NCBI GenBank assembly: GCA_035578155.1
Contig: JAPWDM010000078.1
Location: forward strand, 1 to 64,000
DNA from: Brachynemurus nebulosus
Lineage: Eukaryota > Arthropoda > Insecta > Neuroptera > Myrmeleontidae
Length of the DNA stretch: 64,000 nucleotides
Direction: 5' to 3'
Part shown: one piece after another, positions 1 through 13,124 of the stretch
Layout of the letters: each line of letters starts with the position of its first letter
How positions within the stretch are numbered: the first letter of the stretch is position 1
The notes under the pieces: generated by a model
Databases searched by the model: none
Seen by the model: only the letters and a program-made list of their open reading frames with translations
Told to the model about the DNA's origin: nothing
Program-made: the position numbers and the translations under genes

Positions 1-22
1 ATACAGCATAATATACAATATT

Positions 23-33
23 ATAAATATATA

Positions 34-102
<69 letters not shown>
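23..102. repeat. (AT)n microsatellite
   Basis: Nearly pure alternating AT, with a few A interruptions near the start and about 50 uninterrupted bases at 50-102. Simple-sequence DNA; no other function is visible. Confidence 0.97.
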
Positions 103-105
<3 letters not shown>

Positions 106-2090
106 AGTAGATTTTCCAAAACAATATCTCACAACGGTAAAATATGACAGATGTCTGATGACTTTTCAACATCAATTCATTTCTTCCAATATGTATTAGG
201 AAACAAATTTCAGGTTCACAATAATACAGGCGACCCTTCTATAACACGATACTTTTGTTATTCTCATCGGTAGCTATAACTCTATCATAGGAAACCGCGT
301 TATGCAAAGACTTCTCGCTTTACCTTATTGTGTTAGAGTGAAATATTGTGTTTTAGAAAACCGTGTTATGAGAGGAACACCTGTACACATTTATATACAA
401 GTACGTTACGTACGTCAGGCAATATTCTCTCTCAGGTGTCACATCTAATGGATTTAAATTTGATATATGTATAATATATATTTATATAAGCTGAACGAAA
501 TCACTCAATATGGATATATTATGTAGTTTGAGGGGGTTCAGAAATTGAGGGGAGTTTTGAAAAGACTCGATTAGACGATATAATAAATAGGGCTATACAG
601 TTAAATCGACATATTACCGTAAAATGTTCATATGTAGATATAGTACGTGACAAAATTATAAAGAAATATTAGGCTTTATTAATTTCTGAGTTACGATAGG
701 TCAAACTGTTATTCTAACAATTTTTACGATAAAGTTGATGCTGGAATTTTTTACTTATTTTCTAACACTTCCACCATAATAGTTTTGGTTGTAAATATAT
801 GATTAAATGGAATTTTTTTTTGACGCTTACTTTACTTGTATTTGTTGAGATAAACTATTATAATAAAATTCATATTTGTTATGAAATGCGAGTATGTATA
901 CTTCGAGGAACGTGTATTTCGACTAAAATTTATATTGACGAAGATCATTTATCAAATTTTAAATATATGCGTTGACAGTAGTAATTGTATCCTTGAAAAT
1001 GAAATGTGCAGTGACCACCTATCAAAACATTTTTGTATATTCATGGATTATTCCAATGACGAAAGAATATATAATATATTATGTATTATAAAAGGACCGG
1101 TAACAACATTGTTTTATTGAAGCAAAAGTTATGCAACTACTAGACAGTGGCGGCAACAAAATTAAATGTTTATATATATGTATGTAGAAATTCATTTTAA
1201 ATAAGTTGCCTACATTTACTATTGAATTCACATAAGAAAAGTGGTCTATTTATCTTAGGTGGATTTTATCATGCTTTACATCCTTTGCATACTTAATATG
1301 TAATATTAAATTACTATTTAACATATAATGTGTATACCAAAATATTTTTCCAAAGAGACGATTAATATATGTCAAAAATATGTCAAAAAAAATCTTATCA
1401 GTGAAATGTTATTCCTTGTGCTTTTTTTCTAATAGGGTTTCTACATTTGTAAGCTGAACTAGTTGCCATAATATTTTCTTTAAAAAAATATAACGAAAAA
1501 CGCAATTTAAAAAGTGAAAATTGTGAAAATTTTTACATTATTTTTTCAAATTTGCAATACAGAACATGGCTGACTATGCTTCAATTTTAATTTTAAAGTC
1601 TAGGGTATCTTAGAAGGAGAAATATATATTGGCAACTTACATGCTATTTATAATATTTGTCTCTTTTTAAGGTGTACGTAATATCTTTCGTACGTAATAT
1701 AAATTACTGGTCCTTTCATTTCTAATGTCTATGGATTATTATTTATGAATTAAGTCAAGATTCCATAATGACAAAATTTTTTCACGGCTTTCAGGATAAG
1801 TTATAAGGTATTTATGTATATTTTTTTTTTGGGTTAAGAAACATAAAAACTTTGAAAAAATGTTGAAAGATTTTTTTTAACGATATCCCGCATTTTTGGA
1901 ATCATTTTAATGTCGTGAACTTGAACTTTGGGGCGTTGAAAGTTTTCAAATACGGGGGCTGAAGGTGTCGATGCAAAAATTCATTTACTGACGACCATTT
2001 CTGTTACTTTAAATTTCTTTTTGTATTTTCAAAAATTTGTGTTCTTCTTTACTCCCAAAAGTTACCAATACCAACATGACCGAAATAATT
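103..2090. other. AT-rich non-coding stretch, nothing recognised
   Basis: No open frame with coding character, no inverted ends and no tRNA-like boxes. The only local structure is a short direct duplication around 1674-1702 in which TACGTAATAT appears twice. A 79-codon frame at 881-1120 has no recognisable content and is treated as chance. Confidence 0.6.
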
Positions 2091-2094
2091 TTAA

Positions 2095-2253
2095 CACCTT
2101 GACGGTCAGTGACGTCATAAAACGTCTAGTGAAACATTATTAACTCACGTACCACGTTGTAGGACATCAACAATTCTATATAAAGTGTATTAGCTGTCAA
2201 AATAGTGTATCAGTTGGGTGTTTTGTCACTATAAGCTAAAAACCGTTAAGGTG
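2095..2253. mobile_element. TTAA-bounded 159-bp MITE
   Basis: TTAA lies immediately outside both ends (2091-2094 and 2254-2257). The ends are inverted: CACCTTGACGGT on the left and the complement of CACCTTAACGGT on the right, 11 of 12 matching. TTAA target sites are the hallmark of piggyBac-type transposition, so a non-autonomous piggyBac-like element is the best reading. A palindromic TGACGTCA lies just inside the left end. There is no coding capacity. Confidence 0.6.
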
Positions 2254-2439
2254 TTAACTGAGTGTCCTTAGTAAGTGCTAGGGAGAACAGAAAATTTCAA
2301 TTTGAAGCCTAAAACTTCAATATTTCGCGAGTCCACCTTTTAATTCGAGAAATCACCTTAAGAAATTAAGAAAAACTTATCTAACAGACGAAATTATAAT
2401 GGTCCTGAGATTTTTTCTTGGGAGTCCTACAAAAACTAG

Positions 2440-2841
2440 TAGTGATGAGCAAATGCAAGACCAAGACCAAGACTTGCCAGTCTTGGTCTTGGTCTCGTTC
2501 TTGCATTAAGAATCTTGGTCTTGGTCTTGCTAGAGCAGTTTGAGTCTTGGTCTTGGTCTTGGTCTTAATCTTGGTATTGCTAAAAAATCTTGCACTTTCT
2601 TGCATTTTTTATTAGCGAATTTTTTCCTTCTAAAATCAGAATTTTCTCTCTTTACGGTATTAATTATACTTACAAACAATTTAAATAGTTTAAATAGAGT
2701 CTTGCTTTTTTCTTGCTTTTGTCTTGGTCTTGCTCACTTGAGTCTTGGTATTGGTCTTGCAGCCATATTTATAGTCTTGGTCTTGGTCTTGTCTTGGTCT
2801 TGCAAAAAATGCAAGACCAAGACCAATTTTGCTCATCACTA
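2440..2841 (+). mobile_element. CTTGGT-hexamer hAT-like MITE, copy 1
   Basis: Begins TAGTGATGAGCAAA and ends TTTTGCTCATCACTA, an inverted pair. It is flanked by 8-bp direct repeats AAAACTAG (2432-2439) and AAAACCAG (2842-2849), one mismatch apart. An 8-bp target duplication points to the hAT superfamily. Inside, both flanks are arrays of CTTGGT or its complement ACCAAG. Between them lies an AT-rich core (about 2580-2700) shared with the copies at 24.5, 33.7 and 54 kb. Frames across it translate to LGLGLG, QDQDQD or KTKTKT and are not genes. Confidence 0.9.
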
Positions 2842-2849
2842 AAAACCAG

Positions 2850-4866
2850 TGACGTTGCTCAACAAAAAGGAAATAAGCATTCAATTTAAAATGAATTAAT
2901 AATACACTTATGTATTTATTACCATAATAGCTCATCTACTGAATGGCACGATTAATTGAAATAATCGTGAGAAGCCTTCACATCTACATGTACACTTTCA
3001 ATCATCATTAAGGTATGTAATATCAACCTATCCAATGATACGATCTCACCGCAACTAACCCCGCACAGGTCATTGATCAATTCACATACTATAGAGACAA
3101 ATATACATAAGTGTTTATGGTTGATATTAAACATACTACCTACATACATAACTCTATCCTCTATAAAGGTAATAAAAAGCGTAGAAAAAGTGAATGTGGT
3201 AGATAAAGATGGCTGTTGCCAGGTCAGAACGTATGAAAATTGTATCTAAGTAGACTAATAAAAAGAAGCAGACTGAATCCCACAGTAATTGTGTATTATA
3301 CATATAAGCACTTCAGAAAATTATATACAAAGGTAGCCATTCACTCATTAGTTACAATTGAGTTGAATAATGTTGTCGACCTGAGCGAGTTCACACAAAT
3401 ATATGCATGTGTGTGTGTGTGTGTATGTGTGTTATAAATATGGCGGATAAGTTGAAGATACACAGCATCCATGCTTGTAAAGATCTGTTTAGATTTGAAT
3501 AAAAAATTATTAGAAAAAAAGGTAAGAGCAGAGGCGATTTTAACATTTTTGTATACATATTATAACAGAGAGTAATAGAGCAAAATAGTGGGGGGGGCAG
3601 AGGTAAGTCAAGAGCTCTAGAATCCCCCTCCCCCCTTCCTCCTAAAGAAAAACGATGAAGTATTTTTACTTAAAATTCTATTCGATAAGTAGAGAAAAAC
3701 TACAAAATATAAAAAAGCCTAATAATAATTAATCTTTTCATTAATTTTTCTTTTAAATTTTTGGGTAGGACTGGCGCCGTCTGGGCTTACCCAGCCTACT
3801 CTCTAAAGTCGCCACTGGGTAAAAGAATTACTATTTACTATCGTACTCTGCGGCTGCATCTGCCCAGAATTTTATTTAAGTCAAATTACTAAAACTTGAA
3901 AGTAGCTAACTAAATTCTTGTAAGTATATAATTTTCACCTTGTTAAACTCTTCCGTATGTAGATATTCTAGAGTAATAGAGGCACAGCAACTATCTTTAT
4001 CATGAAATCTGCAGTGTGCATTTTTGTGTACCTTAGGCAACTTAGTAGTCACTTTCTCACTGGCACTCGGTGAGTGCAGGTCAATTACAAGACAATGGAT
4101 TTGATTGTTATTGGCATTGTTACGTCGCCACACGGAGCGTTGTGGTATCATACATATGTATGCGAAGTACGATCACGTGACGGCCACTACTACCAATGAT
4201 TACTAACATAAATACACAATATCGCATCAATACAAAGTAAACACCGTGCACGTATATAACATATTTTCTATCTCTTACTGGTTGCACTGGTTCCAGTAGT
4301 ATAGAGATAGATATGTTGTCTCTATTACTCTATGATAGATATCAATGTTGATTGTTTTAGAATTAATTCAATTTTGGACGTTTTACGGAGCCTTAGAGTC
4401 CTGAGGATCAATTTTAAAATCATATTCATTTCTCCCATAACTATACAAAGTTTATTATTATCCTCTCTTAAAGTGAAATTTTCGTAAGAAACTTGAATTT
4501 GACATTTGTATTTTTGAAAAGGTATAATTTTAAAGTAACGGATGTAATTCATTTGTTTTTCTGTTATTTTTTTACGTTTTTTCATTAATAACGGTATTTA
4601 AAGAGGGACCTCAATATAAATTCCTGTCACAGTCCTGAGTTTAAGTCTCACTATATCATCCACAGTAATATCGGAATTTTCCTTAAGGAAATTCACTAAC
4701 AAAAGGGTCAGATAATTTTTTTTACAACTGACCGATTTAAATATTTGTCGCATTTCGTTCAATTAATCCTTTTTTTTAAACTCTTACAATGCGTTTTAAC
4801 CAAATCTCTTAATTGATAAATCAACCATAAAAATTAAAGCAAATACTTATATTTATATATTTACAA
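2850..4866. other. Non-coding stretch with small simple repeats
   Basis: Holds a (GT)n run near 3409-3432 and a G-run near 3590. A degenerate fragment at about 4596-4660 of the dispersed repeat best seen at 45.2 kb shares the 'gacctcaa...aaattcctg...agtcctgag' order. No gene is recognised. Confidence 0.55.
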
Positions 4867-5435
4867 CTAGCCGTACCCGCAACGTCGTTCGCGCAAAGCA
4901 ATGTTATAAACTCAATGAGAAGTATGTGAGTGTAATAATTATACAGAACTTGCAAAGAATAATTTTGTGTAATGCATGCACATGCTCTAAATGGTTTTTC
5001 TATTTTCCCGTGGGAATGGGGAATTTTCCCGGAGTAAAAAGTATCTTAAATGTTGACCCAAGTAATAGGTTATCACCACACCATATGGAATGAGGCATTT
5101 GCTCGGAGTAAAAAGTATCCTATAAGTTATCATCACACCAAATTTTATTAAAATCCGTCCAATAGTTTTTGCCTAATGTGTGCACATGCTCAAAATAGTT
5201 TTTCCATTTTTTCGTGGGAATGAGAAATTTTCCAGGAGTAAAAAGTATCTTACATGTTGACCCAGGTAATAAGTTATCGTCACACCAAATTTCATTAAAA
5301 TTAGTCCAATAGTTTTTGTGTGATGCGTGAACAGACAGACAGACAAAAATTCTAAGAATCCTTGTTTTGGTATCTACATCGATAACTATTTACAGTACCA
5401 GTACAGTTTTCAAAAAAAATTCCATGTATACATAT
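4867..5435 (+). mobile_element. CTAGC-type dispersed repeat (insect retroelement tail-like), copy 1
   Basis: Starts with ACTAGCCGTACCCGCAACG. It carries two similar internal blocks (from about 4971 and 5175) with GTGGGAATG...GGAGTAAAAAGTATC...TTATCATCACACCAAATTT...AAAATCCGTCCAATAGTTTTT, then a tail with GACAGACAGACA (5333-5346) and ends near CCAGTACAGTTTTC. This order of motifs is widespread in insect genomes as a non-coding transposon-derived sequence; its autonomous partner is not visible. Related copies are at 13.57-14.76 kb and 34.3 kb. No coding frame. Confidence 0.75.
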
Positions 5436-6176
5436 AGATAATTAATTCCCTTCATCAAGTGTATAGTGTGAACGTGGCACTATCAAAAAGTGAGAAGGTA
5501 AGGAGGAAAATAAATGATGATATTTTATGAGGCGTATTAAAACGGCGGTTTGTTAAAATTGATTAAACTAATAATGGGTTAAAATAAAATGAACCAACAC
5601 AACACAAGGCAGGAGTGCAAAAATTAAATGTACTTATGTGTAACACCTCATCTCGTATGAGCAAGATTAATTTCCAAGATATTGTCTGTCGACCAAATGT
5701 GACCACGTGGGCATATAAGTAAGTATTACTCATTGTGTCACTTAGGTAGGTATACTGACTGAACAAAGAATACAAAGAAACTGATGCATTTTGTGTGAAA
5801 AAGATTCAAATAATTGTAGGTGTCTGTGCCAATATAACATATGCTCTTTGTTTTAAAGTTTCAATATTTAGTGCAGGTGCCATGTAGAGGTAGGGGACAG
5901 TTGGCCAAAGCGAGTAACCTCCCGGAGAGGGTAGGCGTTTATACACTAATATACCAAACTTGTTTGCTAATGGGTATATTAACTGAAACATGTCATGAGA
6001 GTTTAATACACAATAAAAGTGGTATTGTTAATAATTCCTCCAATATTTCAAAACTTTTTAGAATTGCGCGAAAATTCAGCAATAGCTAAAAAAATTTCGA
6101 ACAATTCGAGAAATTTGAAATTTCGAAAACAATTTCAATTTGGAATTAGTTGAGGAATATTCGATTTATTTGCCTA
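5436..6176. other. Non-coding stretch
   Basis: No gene found. A modest GC-richer patch lies at 5880-5935. The overlapping 61- and 82-codon frames at 5806-6089 have no recognisable content. Confidence 0.5.
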
Positions 6177-6180
6177 TTAA

Positions 6181-7026
6181 GGTAGTTACCGTGTGATATG
6201 CTAGTAGAAAAAATTGCAAACCAAACTTACTTTATGTCATTATTGTAAGTATTAATGGATAGATGTTGATGTATACTTTTTTCATACGAACGTGTACGCA
6301 TACATTCAAACATAGTCTGTGCATACACACTTATACTATCAAAGTTTTTTTTATAATAAATGCTTTGACATCGTTGTTAATTTACTCAACAAACATATTA
6401 AGTGGTATGCATATGCGTTTAGACGCTTTATTTTTTCACCTGTACGGCTGTACAAGATAGACAGGTGCTGTCGCAGACTTTTTTGTAGAGAATTCGATTT
6501 TCTACAAAAAAGGTCTTAACACTTTTTAATGTATCTATCACCGTTTTCGCTACGTAAGCGGTAAAAGGTCAAAAAATGCTGTTCATAAATTTTCAATATT
6601 GTTTAAACAATAAATACGAATAAACCAGTTATTTAATATACAGAGTTGCCAGACTGCTTCGGTTCAGTTGCTTGAAATTGGTGTATTTATTAAAATACTA
6701 TAATTTCTCTGATGATATCTTCAATTCAAAACGATCAACAAATAATTCAATTTTTTCTTTACATTCAGAACTTATTAATCTTTCTTTCCCTAGTTTTTTT
6801 ATCGAATTCTGTCGAGTCATTATATTGTTAAATACAAAATAAGCGTACGTAGTCAGAATTTTGAGATCTAATGCATGGAGTAGATACAAACTTTAACCCT
6901 AATTATCTTAACTCAGAAGCGATCAATCTTTCCCAAATTACAAGGACAATCAGATGTAGCATTCCTCTTTATACTATTAAAATTTGAAAGTATTCTGCCG
7001 AAAAGGTGAATGTCGCGGTAACTACC
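6181..7026. mobile_element. TTAA-bounded 846-bp element
   Basis: TTAA flanks both sides (6177-6180, 7027-7030). The ends are inverted: GGTAGTTACCGTG against GGTAGTTACCGCG, 12 of 13. Inside is a perfect 12-bp hairpin, CTTTTTTGTAGA at 6478-6489 and its complement at 6501-6512. No transposase frame survives; the internal frames (61-66 codons) show no motif. The TTAA sites suggest piggyBac-type mobilisation, but the end sequence is not the canonical CCC start. Confidence 0.6.
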
Positions 7027-7030
7027 TTAA

Positions 7031-8435
7031 ATATTTAAACTACCCTATTTGAAAAATTTTTGAAACATTAAGAAAGTTTCGAATTATGACTCGTTACGAG
7101 TATAATTGATTTGAAATCTTCTTCTAATAGTTTTAATATTTCTAATTCTGATAGAAAAACTATTTAAAAGAAAAGAAAAATAATGAGAAATATCGGAAGA
7201 ATATTTTCACTGAAAATTTTGGCTTCCAAGTGCTTCCCATACAAGGCAAAGCATTTTCTTAAAACACGTTTCATTTTAAAGTTCGAAACGTACCAACTTT
7301 TTGAGACCACAATCCACTTTTTTGGGGCTTCTTTAGACTATACCTATGATGTGAGAACTGCGCATTTTATCAATTGATAGAGGTAAATTTAAAGGAGTCT
7401 AAAACTCAATATTTCCGGATGTGGCCGGCCAATTTTTTGGTCCAATCCGTTCAGAAAAAGTTTTTTGTATAGGCCCAAGAAAAAAAAATGCAAAAACGTA
7501 CACTTACGGTAACTATCTTCTTATTCGAAACCATCAACAGAATCTTCCGTGCCAATAATTAATAGCCAATCATTACCGAGAAATATAATTATATTAATAT
7601 TGATTATTATTGGTGAATATACACCACTTACACAATTTTTATTATTCTGTGGATGACTGGCGGACAGGTTTGTCCATTGTGACGTAGTAACGACCATATT
7701 AAATGGGCGCCAAACTTACACAAACACACATCTGTGTATACATATATTTATTTATATATATGAATACATATACATCGGTTGTCTATTTAATGTAAGAAAA
7801 TAATGTTGTTTCCTGATGCTTATAATGATCCTTAATATTGTGGAACCACTTATTGGAAGAAAATTATGGACCATTCAACCATTTAACTGGCAAATCCATT
7901 ATAATTAGCTCCATTATTACCCTCTTTTTTATTTCTATTAAAAAATTGATTTAATTAAACGTAAATTTTATATGTGACATTAATAGTAATTGTGATTGTG
8001 GGTTAGGGGTAAATGGGCGGAACTTGTAGGTACTCTTTTTATCACACAGTGACGTGAACTGGTTCAGAACACGTTTGTTTTTAACATTAGTTTTTACTTA
8101 ATGGTAAAATTGAATTACACAGCAGAGGATAATAACAAAATTCTGTTTCTTATTGGTTTAAATATGTGTATATATCGATGTTTTTGTGGACAAAGTTTAT
8201 CGCCAGATTGGGTAGGTAAGGAAATAGAGTGGTTGTCCGTGGAAGAAAAGTCAGTGAAGAACGAGTTGGTTACTACATTTCCTTTTTTTTATATTTTTGT
8301 CAGCAACTATTACACTGTCGAAGAAACTCGTAGTTTCCTGGTAATTTGAAATTCAACATCTACTAACCCCATTAAAAATCGAAGCCTTAGCTTTAGAAAC
8401 CTAAAAAATCAGTGAGGTGGACGATAATTTCTAAC
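7031..8435. other. Non-coding stretch
   Basis: AT-rich, with no inverted ends, tRNA boxes or coding signal noticed. Short frames at 7183-7377 and 8101-8349 have no recognisable domains. Confidence 0.5.
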
Positions 8436-9145
8436 AAATTTTGGGCTATATCATTAAGACCACTGGATCAAAAATTGTAAAAAAAAAGTTTTCTATAGAA
8501 TCCTTTTAGAGGTAGTCCCCACAGAGTATACAGCTGAACTCTTTTTTGTGCGGTTGGTCGGGACCGCATAAAAAAAGTTTTATCGAAAAAACATCACTCA
8601 AAACGCTCAAAACTTAGAAATTTTCTTAGAAGTTGCTTCTATAAACAAGATAAAGCATTAGCTAACACGTATAAACCTTTTATTTCAATTTTATAATATT
8701 ATGAAAATTTTGAAAAATACATCTTTAACAAAATTAAATGATGCAATAACTTATGTTCTCATGCAATGTATTGATTAAATGCTTAAAAGCCGTTAAAAAG
8801 TATTTTTATCAAAGAAAGTTATTATAGTAATTGTTTAAGTTCTTACTGTCTCGTGATTTTGATTCACATTATAATGGCCATTTTTTACAAACCGCATAAA
8901 AAAAATCGCACAAAAAAGGACCGCATAAAAAAGAGTTCAGCTGTATTAATTAAAAATTTTTTCGGACCAATTTGATTCCCTCCGTCAATTTTAATCGGTT
9001 AACTGGCGATACATGGCAGCAAGGGCCAACATTATGCTAAATTTCAAATTCCTACGCTACATAGTTTTCGAGAAAACCTTTGACAGACGGACAGACGAAA
9101 AGGGTCTAATAAGGGTACCGTTTTTCATTTAACGGTACGCAAGCC
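8436..9145 (+). mobile_element. Dispersed repeat ending in GGTACCGTTTTT, interrupted by a MITE
   Basis: Starts around TTTTGGGCTATATCATTAAGACC and ends in GACAGACGGACAGACG...GGGTACCGTTTTTCATTT..GGTACG. This terminal arrangement is common in insect transposon-derived repeats. Reverse-orientation relatives lie at 11.67-11.96 kb and 24.98-25.30 kb. The copy is split by the TA-flanked element at 8531-8943. No coding potential. Confidence 0.6.
8531..8943 (+). mobile_element. TA-flanked MITE with CAGCTGAAC ends, copy 1
   Basis: Inverted ends CAGCTGAACTC and GAGTTCAGCTG, each followed inward by a T-rich run and TGCGGT or ACCGCA. TA lies outside both ends (8529-8530, 8944-8945). A TA target and CAG-type ends fit the Tc1/mariner or pogo group. 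A second copy in opposite orientation, with matching interior (CAAAATCAAGAGACAGTAA region), lies at 27,111-27,482. There is no transposase. Confidence 0.85.
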
Positions 9146-11305
9146 TAAAAAAGAGCCATCCAAAAAAATGAGTTTTTTGAACAACTTCATTGAAAAAACA
9201 TAAAACTAAAATGATATTAGTTTTTCTTAATTTCCAAATGTTCCCATCATTACCTTTTTTATATTTTACAAAAATATACCGAAAATAATTCAAATAATAA
9301 TGTTCAATTTCCATTTTTTAGACTGTCTGTCTCTGCTAGAGGCCACCCACATCATTATCCATAATACAGTCATGAATAGAAGCTGGGGTGCGAGAATCGA
9401 ATTAGCCAACGTCTTAATACATTTTTTACTTTTATCGTAAGTTGCGAAAGTGTTCGAGTTCTAATTCGAAATTGAAGAAAGAACTGTTTTATCCATTTTT
9501 ATGAAATTTCGCCTATGTATTAAACCTGATTCTAACACTTGTTTGATAACAACATATCTGTAATACGTGGCCTGCCTGGAGTCTTTGCTATTTATTATTT
9601 GCACACATAACAAATATTTTACGTATAACAACGTAACAACAAGTGTTAATTAGTCACAAGGTCACAATCAAATATATATGTATATCTGGTTGATATCACA
9701 CCAATATGTGGAAAATATTCCATAAAACCTTGACAAAAATATTGTTTTTTTTATTATTTTTAATATATCATAATTAATATTATTTTATTTCATACAGTGA
9801 CAGTTTTTCGAACGTAAAAAAGAATTTTGCATTGAACTGTTTTAAAAAGTCACTTATCAGTTTATACTGGAACCTTGATTTAAATAAAAAATAATTACTA
9901 AATTTTTTTTAGAAAACAAAACACCTTATTTCAATAATATACTGCTTTCTGTAATATTTAGGCTGCGGTTACACTACAAGTGACTTTGTGCGAACTGTGG
10001 TTGCCACCTCTTCAAGTCAAATCGAGCTTAATTGAAAAAAAAAATAATTACGATGTTTTACAAGAAGAATATTTTATAAATCAGTCCAACTGCAGGTGGA
10101 GGGATTATGAAAATTGAAAACAAGGAGTCGACAGCCTGCAAATTTGTTAAAATTAACTTATAAAAAGTTTCTTTCCTCGACGTGTTTCGATCAATTCATG
10201 ATCATTTTCAAGAGTTATATATATTTTGGACAACCACTGTCAAAATAGAAAAATGTCAACTTGGAAAAATAATAATATAAGTTGTATTGTAACAACAAAA
10301 AATCGTCAGTAGATAAAATTGTTAATTTTCCGAAAAAATTCAGAACCATGATTGTGATTACATATAAATTTTAGTAAATATTATTTTCGGTTTCTAGGGA
10401 CCTCAAAACAAATTTCTGCCATAGTCCCGGGCTCAGGTCGCGTAATGACAGTGGCTGTAATAGCTGAAATCCATTCTGGAAATTCGCTAAAACATGTTCG
10501 GAAGACAGAGCCTTCTATCGTTACCAGAAAAATGGGAAAAGTTATGGCCTGATTGATATGTTTACAGCTTTTGTTAGTGATCTAAATGCCCAAAAAGTTG
10601 AGAATACAAAAGTTGTCAAAAACCCACGGTGAAATGGTTGGACGCACTTCCATTAAACCTGACGAAGAATCATCCCGGAATTACCAGCTTTAATGATAAA
10701 TTATAACAGACATGCAGACCCATAAATACACATTTTTCCCCCCAAACAAATATACTAATTACTCCATTCCGCCATGGGTAAAAAGAAAAAAATTTTAAAA
10801 CATTACTTTTCAGAACACAGTTACCAAATAAACAGCCAGTACTGAAACGTTTATTTTAGTCGCTCGAATAATATTTGCGAGTTTGTCCAACATAACTTGT
10901 ATTTCAACCATAACACGAGGCTTGTTTATCGCTCCGTCAGCATTTATATTGTACCTTTGTTATTATTATTTATTTCAATACACCTATTTCAAATGACATC
11001 ACACGGCAGACGGCTGCTGCATATTACACGTCAGGAAATTAGATTTCATTTAAAGAGAACAAGTAGAAAAAAAAAATAAATAAATAAGATGACAACAAGC
11101 GCTCTCTATACACATTCCTCCAACACCGATCCAAGTCTACATATAGTGACGGGGCGCGGTGCGACGCCTGTCGTTGATATTCTTAACAATATTTAAACGA
11201 TACGGCAAGCAAAAATTGAAGGTGTATTTGCGCCGGTGATTCTGTTCGGGACATCATGTCACCGCACGATGGTGAAGTCGATTGGGAATGTTGTAGACTG
11301 AAGGT
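9146..11305. other. Non-coding stretch with one repeat fragment
   Basis: Mostly unique AT-rich DNA. A fragment at about 10,366-10,505 matches the right part of the 45.2-kb repeat ('ctagggacctcaaaacaaat', 'catagtcccgggctcaggtc'). At this spot the related copies carry a long AT microsatellite, but here there is only a short 'acatataaattttag'. No gene is recognised. Confidence 0.55.
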
Positions 11306-11580
11306 AATTTAAGGAGTATACTTACTCGTTGAACGTAATTTTTATGGTAAAGGTTGTTTTTTATGGACATGGCAAGGAAAAAGTTGGGAAAGGTTTAGAA
11401 AAAAATCTAGTAAAACATTTAAACGTGTTTGAATGGAATAGAACTTTTCTCCAAAACTATAATTTAAGGAATATAGGTACTTACTACTTGAACGGAATTT
11501 TTATGGTAACGGTTGTTTGTTATGGACATGGCAAGAAGAAAGTTGGGAAATGTTTAGAAAAAGACTAACAAAACATTTAA
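11306..11580 (+). repeat. Tandem duplication, ~155-bp unit, two copies
   Basis: Unit 1 begins AATTTAAGG at 11,306 and unit 2 begins the same way at 11,461. Both contain ACTTACT, TTGAACG, TTTTTATGGTAA, TATGGACATGGCAAG and AAAGTTGGGAAA in the same order. A 79-codon frame spans both units, which explains its internal repetition (FMVKVVFYGHGKEKVGK and FMVTVVCYGHGKKKVGK). That is an effect of the duplication, although the shared reading frame is noted as a finding. Confidence 0.9.
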
Positions 11581-13124
11581 GCGTATTGCTACAAGCTACA
11601 GTGACTGGAGTTTTCCCTCTTGGACAAAGAACTTTCAGAAACGGAACCATTATGTGATCACTGTCGTATCTGCCGGTCACAGAGGTTTTTCTCGAAGACT
11701 ATAAGTATAATGTAGGAATTTGAAATTTGGTCGTGGTGTTAGGTCTTGACAGCACGCATATATCGCTAGTAAATGATTAGGAAAAAAATACTTTAGATTA
11801 AAATGGGAGCTCAGTTTGTGGCCTTTGTGTGAGGTCTCGCTAGAACGAACGATCTCTAAAGATTTAAAAAACATTATTTGGTTAGCTCGTTTTTTATGAC
11901 CTTTGGTCCAGTGGTCTTGAAGATATGGCCCAAAATTATTTTTACAGGGTTAGTAAATATTAAGTCATGGATTTCTGAAAAACTGCAGAAGGAAGAATAT
12001 ATTAAATAAAAAGGGAAACATAGTAACAGGTAACGTATTTACTTATATTTCAGTACAATGTCGGACAGTTCTCGCTTTTGGCCAGTTTTTTAGTGGCAAG
12101 TGGGTTCAAATTTCATTAGTATTCCTAGCTTTTTATGACTGAGTAATATCAGAGACAAAATTCTGATTCAAGTAATCGATTCTGATCAAATAAAGAATTA
12201 ATTAAAATTTGGAGACTAGTCAAGTTGTCGAGCTTGCTTGAACACTGATACTTATGGATTGGTAGGCCAAGAATTCTTTTCCTGTTGGGCCGGCTATGCT
12301 TGTAAATGTTCTTTTTGCAATTTCCTTTGATAATTCCACATAAAATAAGTTCTGTAGACGCATCCTTACTAAATTTTGGGTTCTCTACCATTTTTGTTGT
12401 CCTCCACTCGCATCATGGATGACGTTAAACTTCATAATCATCATTAATTATTGTCAATTAAAATTTGGAAATATGTAACATTATTACAAGTTCTAGTTTG
12501 GAAACATCAAAATTTATTTTCATGTCCAACTTCGCATACTATATTCCAATAAAATTTTCCATTTTCCTCCTTTTCTCCGCTCGGCTCCCGCATATATATC
12601 TTTTTCACTTCTACTTGAACAAACCTTCTATATTCTGATTTATTTTGCTTTTTTTTTTTTTCAATTAGCAGGTGAAGGTGAGAATGACAGGATTTTAATA
12701 TACATACAAATAATAATTATTTTTTTCATAACAGTACACAATCGTCAACATGTCTCATTTTCTCACTCCCGCACACATCATCAACGCTTACTTGTTCTTT
12801 ATTTACTTATTTATTTGTTTTGATAAGTTTTCTTCGTCAAACTGCACGCGGCAGGCCAGTCAGTATTGAAAAAATTTAATTAAAAATATACAAAATTAAT
12901 TTTTTTTCATTTTCTTGAAAAAGAAAATGAAAGGTATTATGTGTTATCACGTGGGCGCGGAGTATGATGACTTGACGATGGTTGGTGATTGATATTTTCA
13001 TTTCGTTGAGATGATTGGATTTTTTTTTGTCTTGTTGAACGAAATTAATGCGTTTGATATTTTTTTGAGCACGTCTCAATTGTGTAAATAGGCTGACGTT
13101 ACCTATACCTAAAATGTAACTTAT
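11581..13124. other. Non-coding stretch with a reverse-orientation repeat fragment
   Basis: 11,670-11,960 reads, on the minus strand, like the repeat at 8.44-9.15 kb (GGGCCATATCTTCAAGACCAC, then AAATTTCAAATTCCTAC and TTCGAGAAAA). The remainder is AT-rich, with a T-run at 12,649-12,662. No gene is recognised. Confidence 0.5.
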
